From Phascolarctos cinereus (taxonomy: Eukaryota; Chordata; Mammalia; Diprotodontia; Phascolarctidae): a DNA stretch of 64,000 nucleotides. The translations under genes and the position numbers were made by a program. Every line of letters begins with the position of its first letter. Positions within the stretch are counted from its first letter, which is position 1. Below the pieces are notes generated by a model. It was not told where the DNA came from and made no database searches. It saw only the letters and a program-made list of their open reading frames with translations. Below are positions 54,801-64,000 of this stretch, in pieces. The stretch lies in contig NW_018343991.1 in assembly GCF_002099425.1 (NCBI RefSeq), positions 17,274,501 to 17,338,500 of the forward strand. Reading direction: 5' to 3'.

Positions 54801-55140
54801 TATTCTCTGGGCCCATTTTCATCATCTGTGAAATAAAGGAAGTTGAACTAGATCAGTGGGATCAAACTGAAATAGAAATGGGAGCCACCAAATCATACAC
54901 AAAAATCCCTGTGGATCTCATACTGACTTCACTTTGAAATGTGGTATGATATATGTTTTATTGTATTTGTATCTATCTGTTAAATATTTTTCCATCACAT
55001 TTCCAACTGGCTAGAACCACACTTGGGACTGTAGTAGGTTACATGTGTGCTGCCCATATGTGATCTGCCACATATTTGACAGCTCTGAACTAGAATATCT
55101 TGAAAGTGCCTTCTCACTCTAAATCCTGTGATCCCATGAT
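54801..55140 (+). repeat. MIR tail, split by hAT MITE
   Basis: cattttcatcatctgtgaaa before and ttctcactctaaatcctgtg after the MITE. Confidence 0.6.
54854..55087 (+). repeat. hAT-type MITE, copy 2, with TSD
   Basis: Starts cagtgggatcaaactgaaat and ends catatttgacagctctg, imperfect inverted ends. 8-bp TSD aactagat (54846-54853) and aactagaa (55088-55095), the length expected of hAT. Confidence 0.85.
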
Positions 55141-55284
55141 GGCACCACCCCCATGGCCCTCAGCCCTGGCTCTCAGGAAGTAACCGAAAAAAGGCAAAGT
55201 CCAATAGCTCAAGTTTTAACCTTCCAGGCTATCTCCATTGGAGTCTGTCTGCGTCTCTCTCTTCTAATGAAATGAAGTGAAAAG

Positions 55285-55635
55285 TCTAGTCACTCAACCG
55301 ATAAGCATTTATTAGGGGCCTACTATATGCCACCACTGAGGCTAAGTCCTGTGGATACAAAAAAGCAAAATATTCCCTGCCCTCAAGGAGCCTACATTCT
55401 AAGGGGGAGACAATAAGTACATATATGAGTACACTCAGAAGAGATTTAAGATGAACCCAAGGTAGTGTAGGAATGATGGAACTGGTGAAGGAAGGGGAGA
55501 GGGTTGAGTCAAGAAAGACTTCAATGTAAAAGGTAGCACCTGAGCCATGTCTTAAGAGAAACTGGAGAGTCCAAGAGGAAAAAGGGAGGAGGGAGTGCTT
55601 TGGGGAATAGCCTGGGCAAAGCCATGAAGACACAA
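55285..55635 (-). repeat. L2 LINE 3' region, antisense
   Basis: aagcatttattaggggccta, ccctgccctcaaggagccta, agagtccaagaggaaaaagg, gcaaagccatgaagacac. Confidence 0.85.
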
Positions 55636-55869
55636 GTTAGCCATCCATTTTTTTTTCTAAATATCCAAATACCTGGTTTCATGTAGTCACATGCATATGA
55701 CCACCCCTATGAGTATTTATATTTCCCTAATTCTGAAAGTGCATCAACATAGTCACCAAATAGATTAGATCAATTCAATTAAACAACCACTATGATCTGA
55801 GAAGGAAAGTATGATCAGTCAAATTAATAAAAGAGTGGAATTGACTGCCCAGATTCAATCACGTGTTCA

Positions 55870-55950
55870 TTTATTCATTCATTCCACAAACATTTATTAG
55901 GCATCTCCTTGCAGGGCACTGTGTCAGGGATTGAGAGAGATACAACGTTT
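55870..55950 (-). repeat. L2 LINE 3' end, antisense
   Basis: cattcattccacaaacattt, gggcactgtgtcagggattg. Confidence 0.75.
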
Positions 55951-56129
55951 ACATACGACACAGTCTTAATACAACACAGTCATGCATTGGTATTGTTGAT
56001 CTCTGGTAGCAAGACTGGTAAATTCCAGGATGTTATTTATAGGAAGTGTTAAAAGGGGGAAGAAAGAGGGTAGGGATAGAGGTTGGGAACCGCTGGGCCT
56101 CTCAAGACAATAAATTATTTTGCTTTCTC

Positions 56130-56280
56130 TAAATGAATGAACAAAACCTTTATTAGATATTTACTATATGCAAAGCATTGAATTAAGTGCTGGAGATACA
56201 AATAGAAAAAGTCCCAGCTGGCAAAGAGCCTCCATTCTAATGGGAGAGACAATACATATGGAAGATGTCAGCTGTAAGAC
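56130..56280 (-). repeat. L2 LINE 3' end, antisense
   Basis: acctttattagatatttact, aattaagtgctggagataca, agcctccattctaatgggag. Confidence 0.75.
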
Positions 56281-56690
56281 GAATGGGAGTGTCCCAGGGT
56301 CCTTAGGGCACAGCAGCAAAGCAGATAGTACTGATTCTTCTTTAATGTCATTCCCACTGATAAAAATCGTATCAGTTTCTGATGTTGAGCCAAAGTGCCA
56401 AGGACTTTGGGGAAAAGAACTTTCTTTTCTGGGTTTTCAATAGATGTGGTTGCGGCACTGACAGATGTTCCCAGGCTACCTCTCCACCGGGATGATGTTG
56501 AGAGCATTGGACTGGAAGAACTGCTATTCCAAAAGCTCTTGGGTTCAGCTTCCTGGGCTGTTTCTATCTGCATCCAAAGGGAGACGGTGGTGAAGGTGAT
56601 GGTGGTGGTCCTACTTGCCTGGGGCATGCTGCCTCCTTTCTCTCCCTGCCCCCTGCTCTGGCTGGGTTATGCCTGCCCTTGTACCTGCAA
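56281..56690 (-). other. Unassigned block with a 119-codon frame
   Basis: Adjoins the L2 but is not L2 3' sequence as seen elsewhere here. The minus frame 56268-56627 is Ser/Thr-rich with no domain I recognise. It could be an unlisted repeat or an exon remnant. Several CpGs survive. Confidence 0.3.
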
Positions 56691-56719
56691 TTGGTTGGGA
56701 ATTGGTGAAGGGGAAGGAA

Positions 56720-56950
56720 ACAAGCATTTATAAATAACTAAGTGCTTTACAAATATCTCATTTGATCCTCACAACAATCTTGGGATGTAGGGGCTATTAT
56801 TATCCCCATTTTATGATTGAGGAAACTGAGGTAAATATAGATTAAGTCACTTGCCCAGGATCACATAGGTAGTAAGCGATTGAGGTCAGATTTGAACTCA
56901 AGGTTCCTGACTCCAGGTCCAGCACTCTACTCACTGCACCCCATCTTTCT
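56720..56950 (-). repeat. CORE-SINE, MIR type, antisense
   Basis: catttgatcctcacaacaat, gattgaggaaactgaggtaa, gtcacttgcccaggatcaca, agatttgaactcaaggttcc, actcactgcaccccatc. Confidence 0.9.
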
Positions 56951-57435
56951 GGTGGTGTTGGCTGGCTCTTTCTTCACTGAAGTTGCTGCCCCAATAATGG
57001 TTGTGAGGGCTGGGCTGGAACATACAGCATTAACTTCCTGGAGGGAGGTGAGGGAGCAAAAAAAAAATCTTTGAAGCCAATGAGAGGGAATTTATGAGTT
57101 ACAGTGAAAAAAAATAGTTGCTATTTGTTGGAGTCTTTAAGGGAGGATTCCATCTCATAAAAACTTGCGGGGAACCTGGCATTTTCAGGGAAGTGAACAT
57201 TTCCAGACCCAGACTCCAAGATTGGCAAGAAGGATTGTAGTTGGTGATAGTTTGACCACCCATTTCAAACTGGCGGTTCATTTTATCTCCTTAGTAGTAA
57301 GAGCCAACAGTACAGGGTATGTTTTTTCCTGAATGGACTAGATCTAAACATCATTCTCTGATAAACAGCACTCAGAAAATGGCAGACCAGTATGGCGCAA
57401 CAGCGGGAGTCCTGGGCTGGGAGGAGGCCCAAACC
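56951..57435. other. Unassigned DNA
   Basis: A-run at 57058-57067. No gene recognised. Confidence 0.4.
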
Positions 57436-57439
57436 CAGG

Positions 57440-57560
57440 AATTTTTAGCTTCTTTTGTGCCACGGACTCTGTGGCAGTCTAGTGAAGTCTATGGACCCCT
57501 TCTCAGAAAAATGCTTTTAAATGCTTAAATTTAAGAAATGGGATTACAAGGGAAACCAAT
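57440..57560 (-). repeat. DNA-transposon MITE fragment
   Basis: ccacggactctgtggcagtc, tgaagtctatggaccccttc, ttgaaatacaattgtatatt: the reverse of 53312-53785. Confidence 0.65.
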
Positions 57561-57569
57561 CATATTGAA

Positions 57570-57775
57570 ATACAATTGTATATTTATATATACGTACACA
57601 TACACATACACGTATGCATGTGTGTACATATATAAATGTACAATATATAGTATAGTATATATTATATGCCATTAATATGTGATATAAACATGTAATTATA
57701 TATAATATATACAATGTATTTTGTAATATGTGTGTTTATATACGTATGTATGTGCACATGTGTGCACACATGCCA
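57570..57775 (+). repeat. TA/CA-rich compound microsatellite
   Basis: Degenerate tatata, acatac and gtgtgt blocks. Confidence 0.85.
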
Positions 57776-57779
57776 TGCT

Positions 57780-57925
57780 CTAATCACAGATGTGCCGCTA
57801 ACTTTCGATTAAGCAAGATACTTCTTCCCTTTGGGCCTCAATTGTCCCTTTGTAAAAGGTCAGGTTAAACTAGTTGAGCATTAGTATTCATTCCAGCTCT
57901 ACCATTCCATCCTTCCATGAAGCTA
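57780..57925 (+). repeat. CORE-SINE, MIR type, diverged
   Basis: ttaagcaagatacttcttcc, gggcctcaattgtccctttg, cattccagctctaccattcc. Confidence 0.6.
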
Positions 57926-58285
57926 GCTTTTAAAATTCTCATCTACTTTTGCATTGGTGTTGTTGAAAGTAGCATTTCTTGACAGGTAAAGTTAAGTGTT
58001 CTGTGAACCAGGCAGCTGGCTTTCCACAAGAATGTGTGCCCTCTGATTCGGACTTTGGATTAAGGCAGAGAAAACTCAGCTAGTTACCGGCTAGTGACCT
58101 AACTCATCCTCCAAATTGGTAAAGTCTCTTCAAAACTGGGGGCTGGAGGAGAGCCCATAGGAAATTAGCTTCATATGAGGAGAAAATAGATAGCTGAAAC
58201 AAACTTTTAAAAATCTGAGACTCCCCACAAAAAAAATTTTTTTCTATTTCTATGACAATCAGTGATGTGCTATAATTTATGCTGA
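57926..58285. other. Unassigned DNA
   Basis: Nothing recognised. Confidence 0.35.
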
Positions 58286-58289
58286 CTTG

Positions 58290-58530
58290 TGCTAGGCAGC
58301 TAGATGGCACAGCAGATAGAGGATTGGCTTTGGCACTGGGAAGATCTGAGTTCAAATTCTGCCTCACCTACTTTCTAGGTTTGATACCCCTGAATATGTC
58401 ATTTAACCTTTTTCAGCCTCAGTTTCCTCATCTGTTAAATGAGGATAATAAGAGCACCTATCTCCTAGGGTTTTTGTAAGGACCAAATGAGATCATGTAT
58501 GTAAAGCACTGTATAAAGAAAATGGCTATA
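58290..58530 (+). repeat. CORE-SINE, MIR type, near full length
   Basis: gatctgagttcaaattctgc, cagcctcagtttcctcatct, tatctcctagggtttttgta, atcatgtatgtaaagcactg. Confidence 0.85.
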
Positions 58531-58537
58531 AGCAGCC

Positions 58538-58640
58538 ACTTCTTGCAGGAAGCCTTCCCTGGAATCTCCCCAGTTAGGGCCATCCCTGTCAGGCCTCTCC
58601 CAGCACCTGGTTTCCATCCTTCCACGGTATTTATGGGATC
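58538..58640 (+). repeat. L2 LINE fragment
   Basis: ttgcaggaagccttccctgg, ggcctctcccagcacctggt. Confidence 0.55.
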
Positions 58641-58644
58641 ACAG

Positions 58645-58825
58645 ACCCAGAGCTGGAAGGAGCCTCAGCAGTCATCTTGTCCATCTCCCACATTTAAAAA
58701 TAATGCAACTGAGGCCCAGGGAGCAGGACCAAGATCACACGAGTAATAATCCACAGAGACAGGATCTGAACTTCTAGGTCCTCTGACTTTGGCTTTCTTT
58801 CCGCTATGCTAGGCTTCCTCTGTAT
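58645..58825 (-). repeat. CORE-SINE, MIR type, antisense
   Basis: cagagctggaaggagcctca, actgaggcccagggagcagg, ctttccgctatgctaggctt. Confidence 0.75.
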
Positions 58826-59195
58826 CACGCAATGCGGCATATTATAGTCACGTGTTTGTGTCCCTTCTCTAGAACACAATGAACTCCTTAAACTCATGGA
58901 CTACGAAGTCCAAGGACTTAGCTTGGTCACTCCATTGGCACCCAGCATAGGCCCTCCCCTTCCTGCCGCACACCACTGTTATCGTAAGGAAGGGGGAGAC
59001 ACATGGGCCTTTCCCTCGCACAGAGGACTGGGCCTTTGGGTTCTGGGCTCGGGCCCACTCACGTTTGGAGGTCAGGGCATTTGGAAACCTCATTACCGAA
59101 GCGTTCTCACTGTTTGAACCAGGAATTTGTCAAGCTATCAAAGATAAATTGATCCTGATTTCCCCACTGCCCCTGTTGAATTGAGCAAATTCCAT
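58826..59195. other. Unassigned DNA, some GC-rich
   Basis: 58860-58945 has a weak L2-like order. 59030-59100 retains several CpGs. No exon evident. Confidence 0.4.
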
Positions 59196-59376
59196 TTATT
59201 GTCTTCGAGGACCTCTTGCCAGTAATTTCTTGCTCTGTGTTTTCCTCTTGAGAACTTTGACATAATCAGCTCCATCCTGCAGCTTCATAATCACATTGGC
59301 CTTCCCCTGCCTCTCTCCTCCTTTACCAAGAGCATAATCTTTTTTGCTATTGTTGTTGTAACTGCATCCCATAGGC
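59196..59376 (-). CDS. Candidate terminal exon, unknown
   Basis: Minus-strand frame preceded by an acceptor-like ttctctcccag (59377-59387) and ending at a stop that overlaps aataaa. The encoded segment KKDYALGKGGERQGKANVIM continues to a basic end, KKLLARGPRRQ. Not a repeat I recognise. No protein name can be given; chance is possible. Confidence 0.2.
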
Positions 59377-59419
59377 CTGGGAGAGAAGATATGCCCATCT
59401 CTTTGTGAATTTCCCTTTC

Positions 59420-59670
59420 TATTAATAATAATAGTAATGATAACTAACATTTGTACAATACTTACTAAATGCCAGGCACCGTGCTAAGTGCTTTACCAAT
59501 ATTATCTCTTGTTGATCCTCACAATCACTGCTGGAAGTGGGTGCTGTTATTTTATAGATAAGAAAACTGAGGCAGAGAGAGGTCAAGTGATTAGCTAGTG
59601 AGTATCTGAGGTCAGATTTGAACTTAGAACTTAGAACCTCCTGACTAGCACCCTATCCACAGTGCTACCT
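59420..59670 (-). repeat. CORE-SINE, MIR type, antisense
   Basis: atgataactaacatttgtac, cgtgctaagtgctttaccaa, gataagaaaactgaggcaga, tctgaggtcagatttgaact. Confidence 0.85.
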
Positions 59671-60475
59671 ATTAATGTCCTAAGCTTGTGTCTATGCGTG
59701 TAGAAGAAATGGAGAACTTGGTGTGAATTGTCTGGCTAATTAGCCTCTATTTCTCATTTCATTGAGCATTGCGGACCCTAAATGGCCCGCTATTTATAAC
59801 GCTAAAGTTTGTTAACCTGGAGGGGATAGAGAATTCTCAAATTCTCAGATATGTACAGCAGGCTTGAACACACAATGAAATGAAATAGAATTCTCAGTAG
59901 AACACCACTGAGCTTCCTAGAAGGGTGTACCTGACTCAGGCTCAGTGCTCCCAAAGTGTCCAAGAAACTACACTGATTTTAATACTTCTAAAGATCCCCA
60001 ATATCATTAGTGTACATAATCGCTCTGCCCTCCATCTCCATCTAGGGCAAATTACTCCATCTCCCTAGGCATGACTCTGGGGGAAAGTGGAGACCTGTGG
60101 AATAAAAAGAGCCACGTCTTAGGGTGTGGAAGGGGCAAGTCTGGAAAAGAGGCTATCTGTCTGATGCCAAAACAGCCATTCATCCCAGGGAAGACATCAA
60201 TCAAACCAGGTATTTGGCAGCATGTGAACCCCAAAGAGATTCCTGGAATTTTCACTTTTCAATTGGCATTTATGTCAATGGTCTCTGCTTGGTTCATCTA
60301 ACCACAAATTGCTATGTAGGGCAAGTCAGCTTGGCAGTGGAAGCTGCATAACAAGGCACACACCTACCAACCAGTGCAAGGCCCCAGTACCAGATGCCCT
60401 GAACGCCGGACTCCCCCACAAGTCTCTTTAGCTCTTCTCAGGCCCTGACCCGGACAGCCAAAGTTCCCCAAGAGC
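59671..60475. other. Unassigned DNA
   Basis: No recognised repeat. Overlapping 67-76 codon frames at 60052-60351 have no domain or clear splice context. Confidence 0.4.
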
Positions 60476-60477
60476 AC

Positions 60478-60690
60478 AGAAGGAGGGAGGAAAAGGTAAG
60501 GAGGAGAGAGAGAGAGAGGGAGATGTGAAGAGCCAAATAGAGAGAAAAAGAAAGAGACAATGAGACAAGGAGAGTGACTAATCAGAGGAAGAGACTGAGA
60601 CAGGGAAAGTCAAAGAGATTGAGGAGAGACAGAAATGGGGAAAGAGGAAGAGAGACAAGGGATGACAGAGAGACAGAGGAATTGCCAGAG
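60478..60690 (+). repeat. GA-rich low-complexity DNA
   Basis: agagagagagag and related purine units over about 210 bases. Confidence 0.85.
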
Positions 60691-61620
60691 AGGCAGGCAG
60701 AACTTTCCTAACCCAGGTTTTATAACTTGGCTTCATTCAAAGACATCTGATTCTGTCATTCTCCACTCTGTAGGCTCCTGGATGTTGACAAAGCCAAACA
60801 GTGTCTGTGGTTGCAATCGCTCTGCATTGTGGAACCATCTCCAATGTCTCATTAAGTGAAAAACATGTGAATACAACCACAGACAATACCAGTTACACCC
60901 GCACTGCACGGTGTCTCTCCCTGAAAGCACATGTTATGGAATCCACCCAAGTCAAATAAACAAAAGAAGATTACCTCCATAATGACCTAAAAATGAGCTA
61001 TTTGTTCTCAAAGAGGGATCCCTAAATAACTTCTTCTCCCTTGAAATGAAGCTAAAATCAAAGGGATACCTATACTACCTGGAACTGGGGCACCAGAATT
61101 GTTAATATTGATGTGTTCACATTTATTACAATAACAAGATTGGGCTTTAGCTACTGGGTAATAGGATTCCCCCCCACACTTTTTTTTCTTTTTTAGACTA
61201 TGAGGTCTCTTAATATAAAATCATTTTAGCAAATTTCCAAGATGCCATAATCCATGACATTTTCCAAACATGAAATTTTTAAGAGTTGCCTATATCTGTG
61301 ATTCCAAGGAGCAAGGCCCCTCCTCAGTGCTCTCCTACCCCTCCCCCACCTTGGCAGCACTGTAACCACCACTGTTGTTGTTTTCATCTTTGTTCCCCAA
61401 TATCTTGCTAGTAGCCACTACTAGGGGCCAGGACAGGCCACCAGTTGGTAATGGTTTCATGGCTTCTTTCAGTGACATAAACCACTAAGCATACATGGGA
61501 CGTGATAGTGGAGCCCATGTAGCATCCAATATGACCCACTTTTTCATGGAATTGACCAATGGTCTGGTTAAATTAATGGCATCATATTATTTAATTGAGT
61601 TGGAAAGATATAGAATATAA
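60691..61620. other. Unassigned DNA
   Basis: No gene or repeat recognised. Short GTT run near 61372. Confidence 0.4.
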
Positions 61621-61624
61621 TTTC

Positions 61625-61735
61625 CCATTTATAGCAGGGACTGTTTTGTTTTTATCTTGGCATATCTAATTGTTAGAATAAGGCATTGCAAACAGTAGAC
61701 ACTTAATAGAGGTTTATTGAATTGAATTGAAAAGA
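61625..61735 (+). repeat. L2 LINE 3' tail
   Basis: ttatagcagggactgttttg, cagtagacacttaatagagg, tttattgaattgaattgaa. Confidence 0.7.
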
Positions 61736-61754
61736 CCTCAGAGAGCGTGTAGAG

Positions 61755-61932
61755 ACAGTTCTTAACCTACCTTGGGCGGTAAGACCCTTTCTCAGAATGA
61801 TGTTTTTAAAAATTAAGTGACAATCTTTAGTTAGAGGCCAGTGAAAAGCAAGATGTTATTTTTCCCATCCAAATACAAAAACCTCCTAAAAATCTATCCA
61901 CACACTCCTTAGGGGTCTGTGAAGGCCCTGTT
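61755..61932. repeat. DNA-transposon MITE
   Basis: Bounded by agttcttaacc and its near-inverse ctgttaagaatcc. Inner tttctcagaatgatgttttt matches the 53312 and 57440 family. Confidence 0.55.
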
Positions 61933-61947
61933 AAGAATCCTGATCTA

Positions 61948-62220
61948 CAAAGCATACTATTTGCTCTCTCTTTTTTCCTTCTGTTCTGTTTTGTTTTTTC
62001 TTTCTTGTGGTTCCTCCTATTGGTTCTAATTCTACTTTACAACATAACTAATGTGAAAACATGTTTCATAGGAATATATATGTAGAGTCTATATCAGATT
62101 GCATGCCATCTTGGAAAGAGAGAAGGGGAGGGAGGGAGAGAAAATTTAAAACTAAAAAGCTTATGGAAATGAATGTTGAAAACTAAAAATAAATTAAATT
62201 TCTTTAAATGGGCAAAAAAA
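61948..62220 (+). repeat. L1 3' end, short insertion
   Basis: Truncated L1 3' UTR ending ggaaatgaatgttgaaaact and an A-tail. Perfect 15-bp TSD aagaatcctgatcta at 61933-61947 and 62221-62235. Confidence 0.93.
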
Positions 62221-62235
62221 AAGAATCCTGATCTA

Positions 62236-62345
62236 TGGCAACATCCTCGTTTTATAGCTGAGGAAACTGTGACTCCAAGAAGTTGAATAGTAGAGCCAAG
62301 GAGCCTAATTCCTCATCTAATTCTCTAGCTATATTGTTAGAGAAC
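62236..62345 (-). repeat. MIR fragment, antisense
   Basis: ttatagctgaggaaactgtg and gttgaatagtagagccaagg. Confidence 0.55.
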
Positions 62346-62387
62346 CCATAAAGACATAGGTATGAGTAGAAAGAAGAAGGAATAAAT

Positions 62388-62535
62388 GAACAAATGAATG
62401 AATGAATGAATGAAAAAGCATTTATTAGATTCTTACTGTTTGCCAAGAGCCATACTAAGTACTGGAAATCCAGAAAGCAAGATAATCTCTGCTCTTAAAA
62501 TGATCGCATTCTAATAAAGGGAGACTATAAGTGTG
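62388..62535 (-). repeat. (GAAT)n and L2 3' end, antisense
   Basis: gaatgaatgaatg, aaaagcatttattagattct, aagagccatactaagtactg, cattctaataaagggagact. Confidence 0.8.
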
Positions 62536-62860
62536 CTTGTGTGCATGCATATGTATATTATATATGTATATGCATATTATTTATGTGTGTATATGCATGT
62601 ATGTGTATGTTATGTGTGTATATTATATATGTGTGTGCATATGTATATTATATGCATAGTATATGTATATGCATGTATGTATATATAGCCTCCCTTTATC
62701 AGAATGATATATATGTATATACACATACATATTATATATTTTATTAATATGTATGTATAAATTTTATTTGTATATGAGTGTGTATATACATACATATATA
62801 TATATAAATACAGCTATATCTATGTGTATGTATACATTTACACATATACGTGCATGCAGT
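62536..62860 (+). repeat. TA/TG compound microsatellite
   Basis: tgtatat, tgtgtg and catata blocks over about 320 bases. Confidence 0.9.
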
Positions 62861-62864
62861 TAGG

Positions 62865-63090
62865 TGATATATGGATACAAAACTGGGCCTGGAGTCAGAT
62901 AGACCTCAGTTCAAATTTCCTTCAAACTCTTACTAGTTGTGTGACACTGGGAAAGTCACTTAACCTTATTTGCCTCAGTTTCCTCATCTATAAAATGAAT
63001 TGGAGAAGGAAATGGCAAACCACTCCAGTATCTTTGCCAAATGGGGTCACCAAGAGTCAGACATGATTGAAAAAACTGAACAAAAACAAA
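62865..63090 (+). repeat. Mar-1 CORE-SINE
   Basis: gggcctggagtcagatagac, tttgcctcagtttcctcatc, aaggaaatggcaaaccactc, caaatggggtcaccaagagt. BovB/RTE-type tail. Confidence 0.92.
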
Positions 63091-63099
63091 TATATATAG

Positions 63100-63121
63100 A
63101 TATGTGTGTGTTTTTGTTGTA

Positions 63122-63163
<42 letters not shown>

Positions 63164-63175
63164 TGTGCATGTGGG
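63100..63175 (+). repeat. (TG)n microsatellite
   Basis: About 15 uninterrupted tg units with imperfect flanks. Confidence 0.96.
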
Positions 63176-63245
63176 TCGTACTGTAAATCATTTGGAAAGC
63201 CCCAGCAGGCTTTAGGGTGCAAACAAATAGACTTGTTTTCTAGAC

Positions 63246-63444
63246 CAGTGGTGTCAAACTCAAGTAGAAATACTTGCTACTAATCCATACATAAGAGTCT
63301 CTGTGGGCTGCATATCAACTTAGTTTTACATTTTAATACTATATACATTTTATTGTATTTTTATTTATTTTGTTTTAAATTTCCCAATTATATTTTGGTC
63401 TGGTTCAGCCACACTCAATGTGGGCCATGTGTTTGATACCCTTG
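63246..63444 (+). repeat. hAT-type MITE, copy 3
   Basis: Starts cagtggtgtcaaactcaagt and ends gtgtttgatacccttg, imperfect inverted termini. Flanks ttctagac and atgcagac agree at 5 of 8 positions, as in an old TSD. Confidence 0.8.
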
Positions 63445-63734
63445 ATGCAGACACTGTAAGGAAACAGGCAGCCCAGGAGTGCAGTGCTTAACCTGCAAGC
63501 CTGAGCCGGATCAGGACATCTTCAAGAAGGTTCTTCCATGGTGGTAATGCTCCTCTCGCCCCAATCTGGGAGGCTGAATGGAGCAATGAGCCCTTCTCAC
63601 TTATGTTTCTGCTTCTTCTCCCCTACTCCCTGGCTCCTAATCTCTGTGTTTCCAAATGAAACCCTGGTAAGGTTTATCCCCTTGGCTTTGGCCCAAGGTT
63701 CCAATCTATCATGACCATTTTGTCATCCAACATG
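63445..63734. other. Unassigned DNA
   Basis: No gene or repeat recognised. Confidence 0.35.
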
Positions 63735-64000
63735 AGTGATCCCTCCTCACTTTCTGTCATCCACAGCTTTGATGCTTGTGCTGTTCTCATTTAAACCAGT
63801 AATAAAACGTGTTGAACAGGACAGGGGCAAGTTAGAGTTCTGTGGCACAACACCAGAAAACTTCATCCAGGTCGGCATCGAAAAATCAATCAACACCCTT
63901 CATGTGCTTATTAAACAAATCTTAGCCATACAAACATCATATCCATAAGGATAGCGTGAGAGACTTGGTCTCTCTGAAATTGATCCATAATAGATATGAC
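63735..64000 (-). repeat. L3/CR1 LINE ORF2, antisense, runs off window
   Basis: gtaataaaacgtgttgaaca, caggacaggggcaagttaga, cacaacaccagaaaacttca, gtcggcatcgaaaaatcaat align with the antisense RT-downstream part of L3/CR1. Continues past the window end. Confidence 0.75.

Noticed and set aside
60071-60351. Two overlapping 75-76 codon plus-strand frames
   Set aside because: Different phases of the same stretch, also open on the minus strand. No motif or splice support.

Overview
The window reads as repeat-dense, intergenic marsupial DNA. The evidence is A-tailed tRNA-derived SINEs opening with ggggcagctaggtgg (WSINE1/WALLSI type), Mar-1 CORE-SINEs with a BovB/RTE-type 3' tail, marsupial-style L1s, ORF1-only HAL1 elements, and very many old L2, L3/CR1 and MIR copies. 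CpG is scarce throughout. I see no convincing protein-coding gene, tRNA or rRNA gene, CpG island or CRISPR array. Species cannot be fixed from the sequence. All repeat assignments are by eye, so boundaries are approximate unless a target-site duplication (TSD) is quoted.

1-12 kb: old L1 ORF1 sequence (about 2.7-4.6 kb) split by an L2, an unassigned block, then a plus-strand L1 whose reverse-transcriptase region is missing (about 5.95-8.29 kb). That L1 also carries an ORF1 fragment pasted into ORF2 between 20-bp direct repeats. A second L1 piece holds a pure GAA tract, and a 282-bp AAAGG array follows. A minus-strand copy of the same RT-less L1 (about 9.77-11.14 kb) makes a large inverted repeat. 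It abuts a fossil of a Dong/R4-type LINE.

12-24 kb: MIR, L2, one WSINE1 and TA/CA microsatellites between unassigned DNA. 24-30 kb: a nested stack containing a long Dong/R4-type LINE on the minus strand, an L1 RT fragment, two WSINE1s, a MIR and a HAL1. 30-38 kb: an LTR-like unclassified repeat, a short hairpin, L2 copies and a full-length-looking HAL1 (34008-37034) sitting in an L2. 38-64 kb: mostly L2, L3/CR1, MIR, hAT-type MITEs and three Mar-1 copies.

The most interesting content is transposon architecture: ORF1-only L1 relatives that carry their own GATA microsatellite, an RT-deleted chimeric L1 present as an inverted pair, two Dong/R4 LINE fossils, and TSD-supported nesting that gives relative ages. 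Two short minus-strand open segments (54280-54498 and 59196-59376) have splice-like borders and are the only places I would test for host exons.
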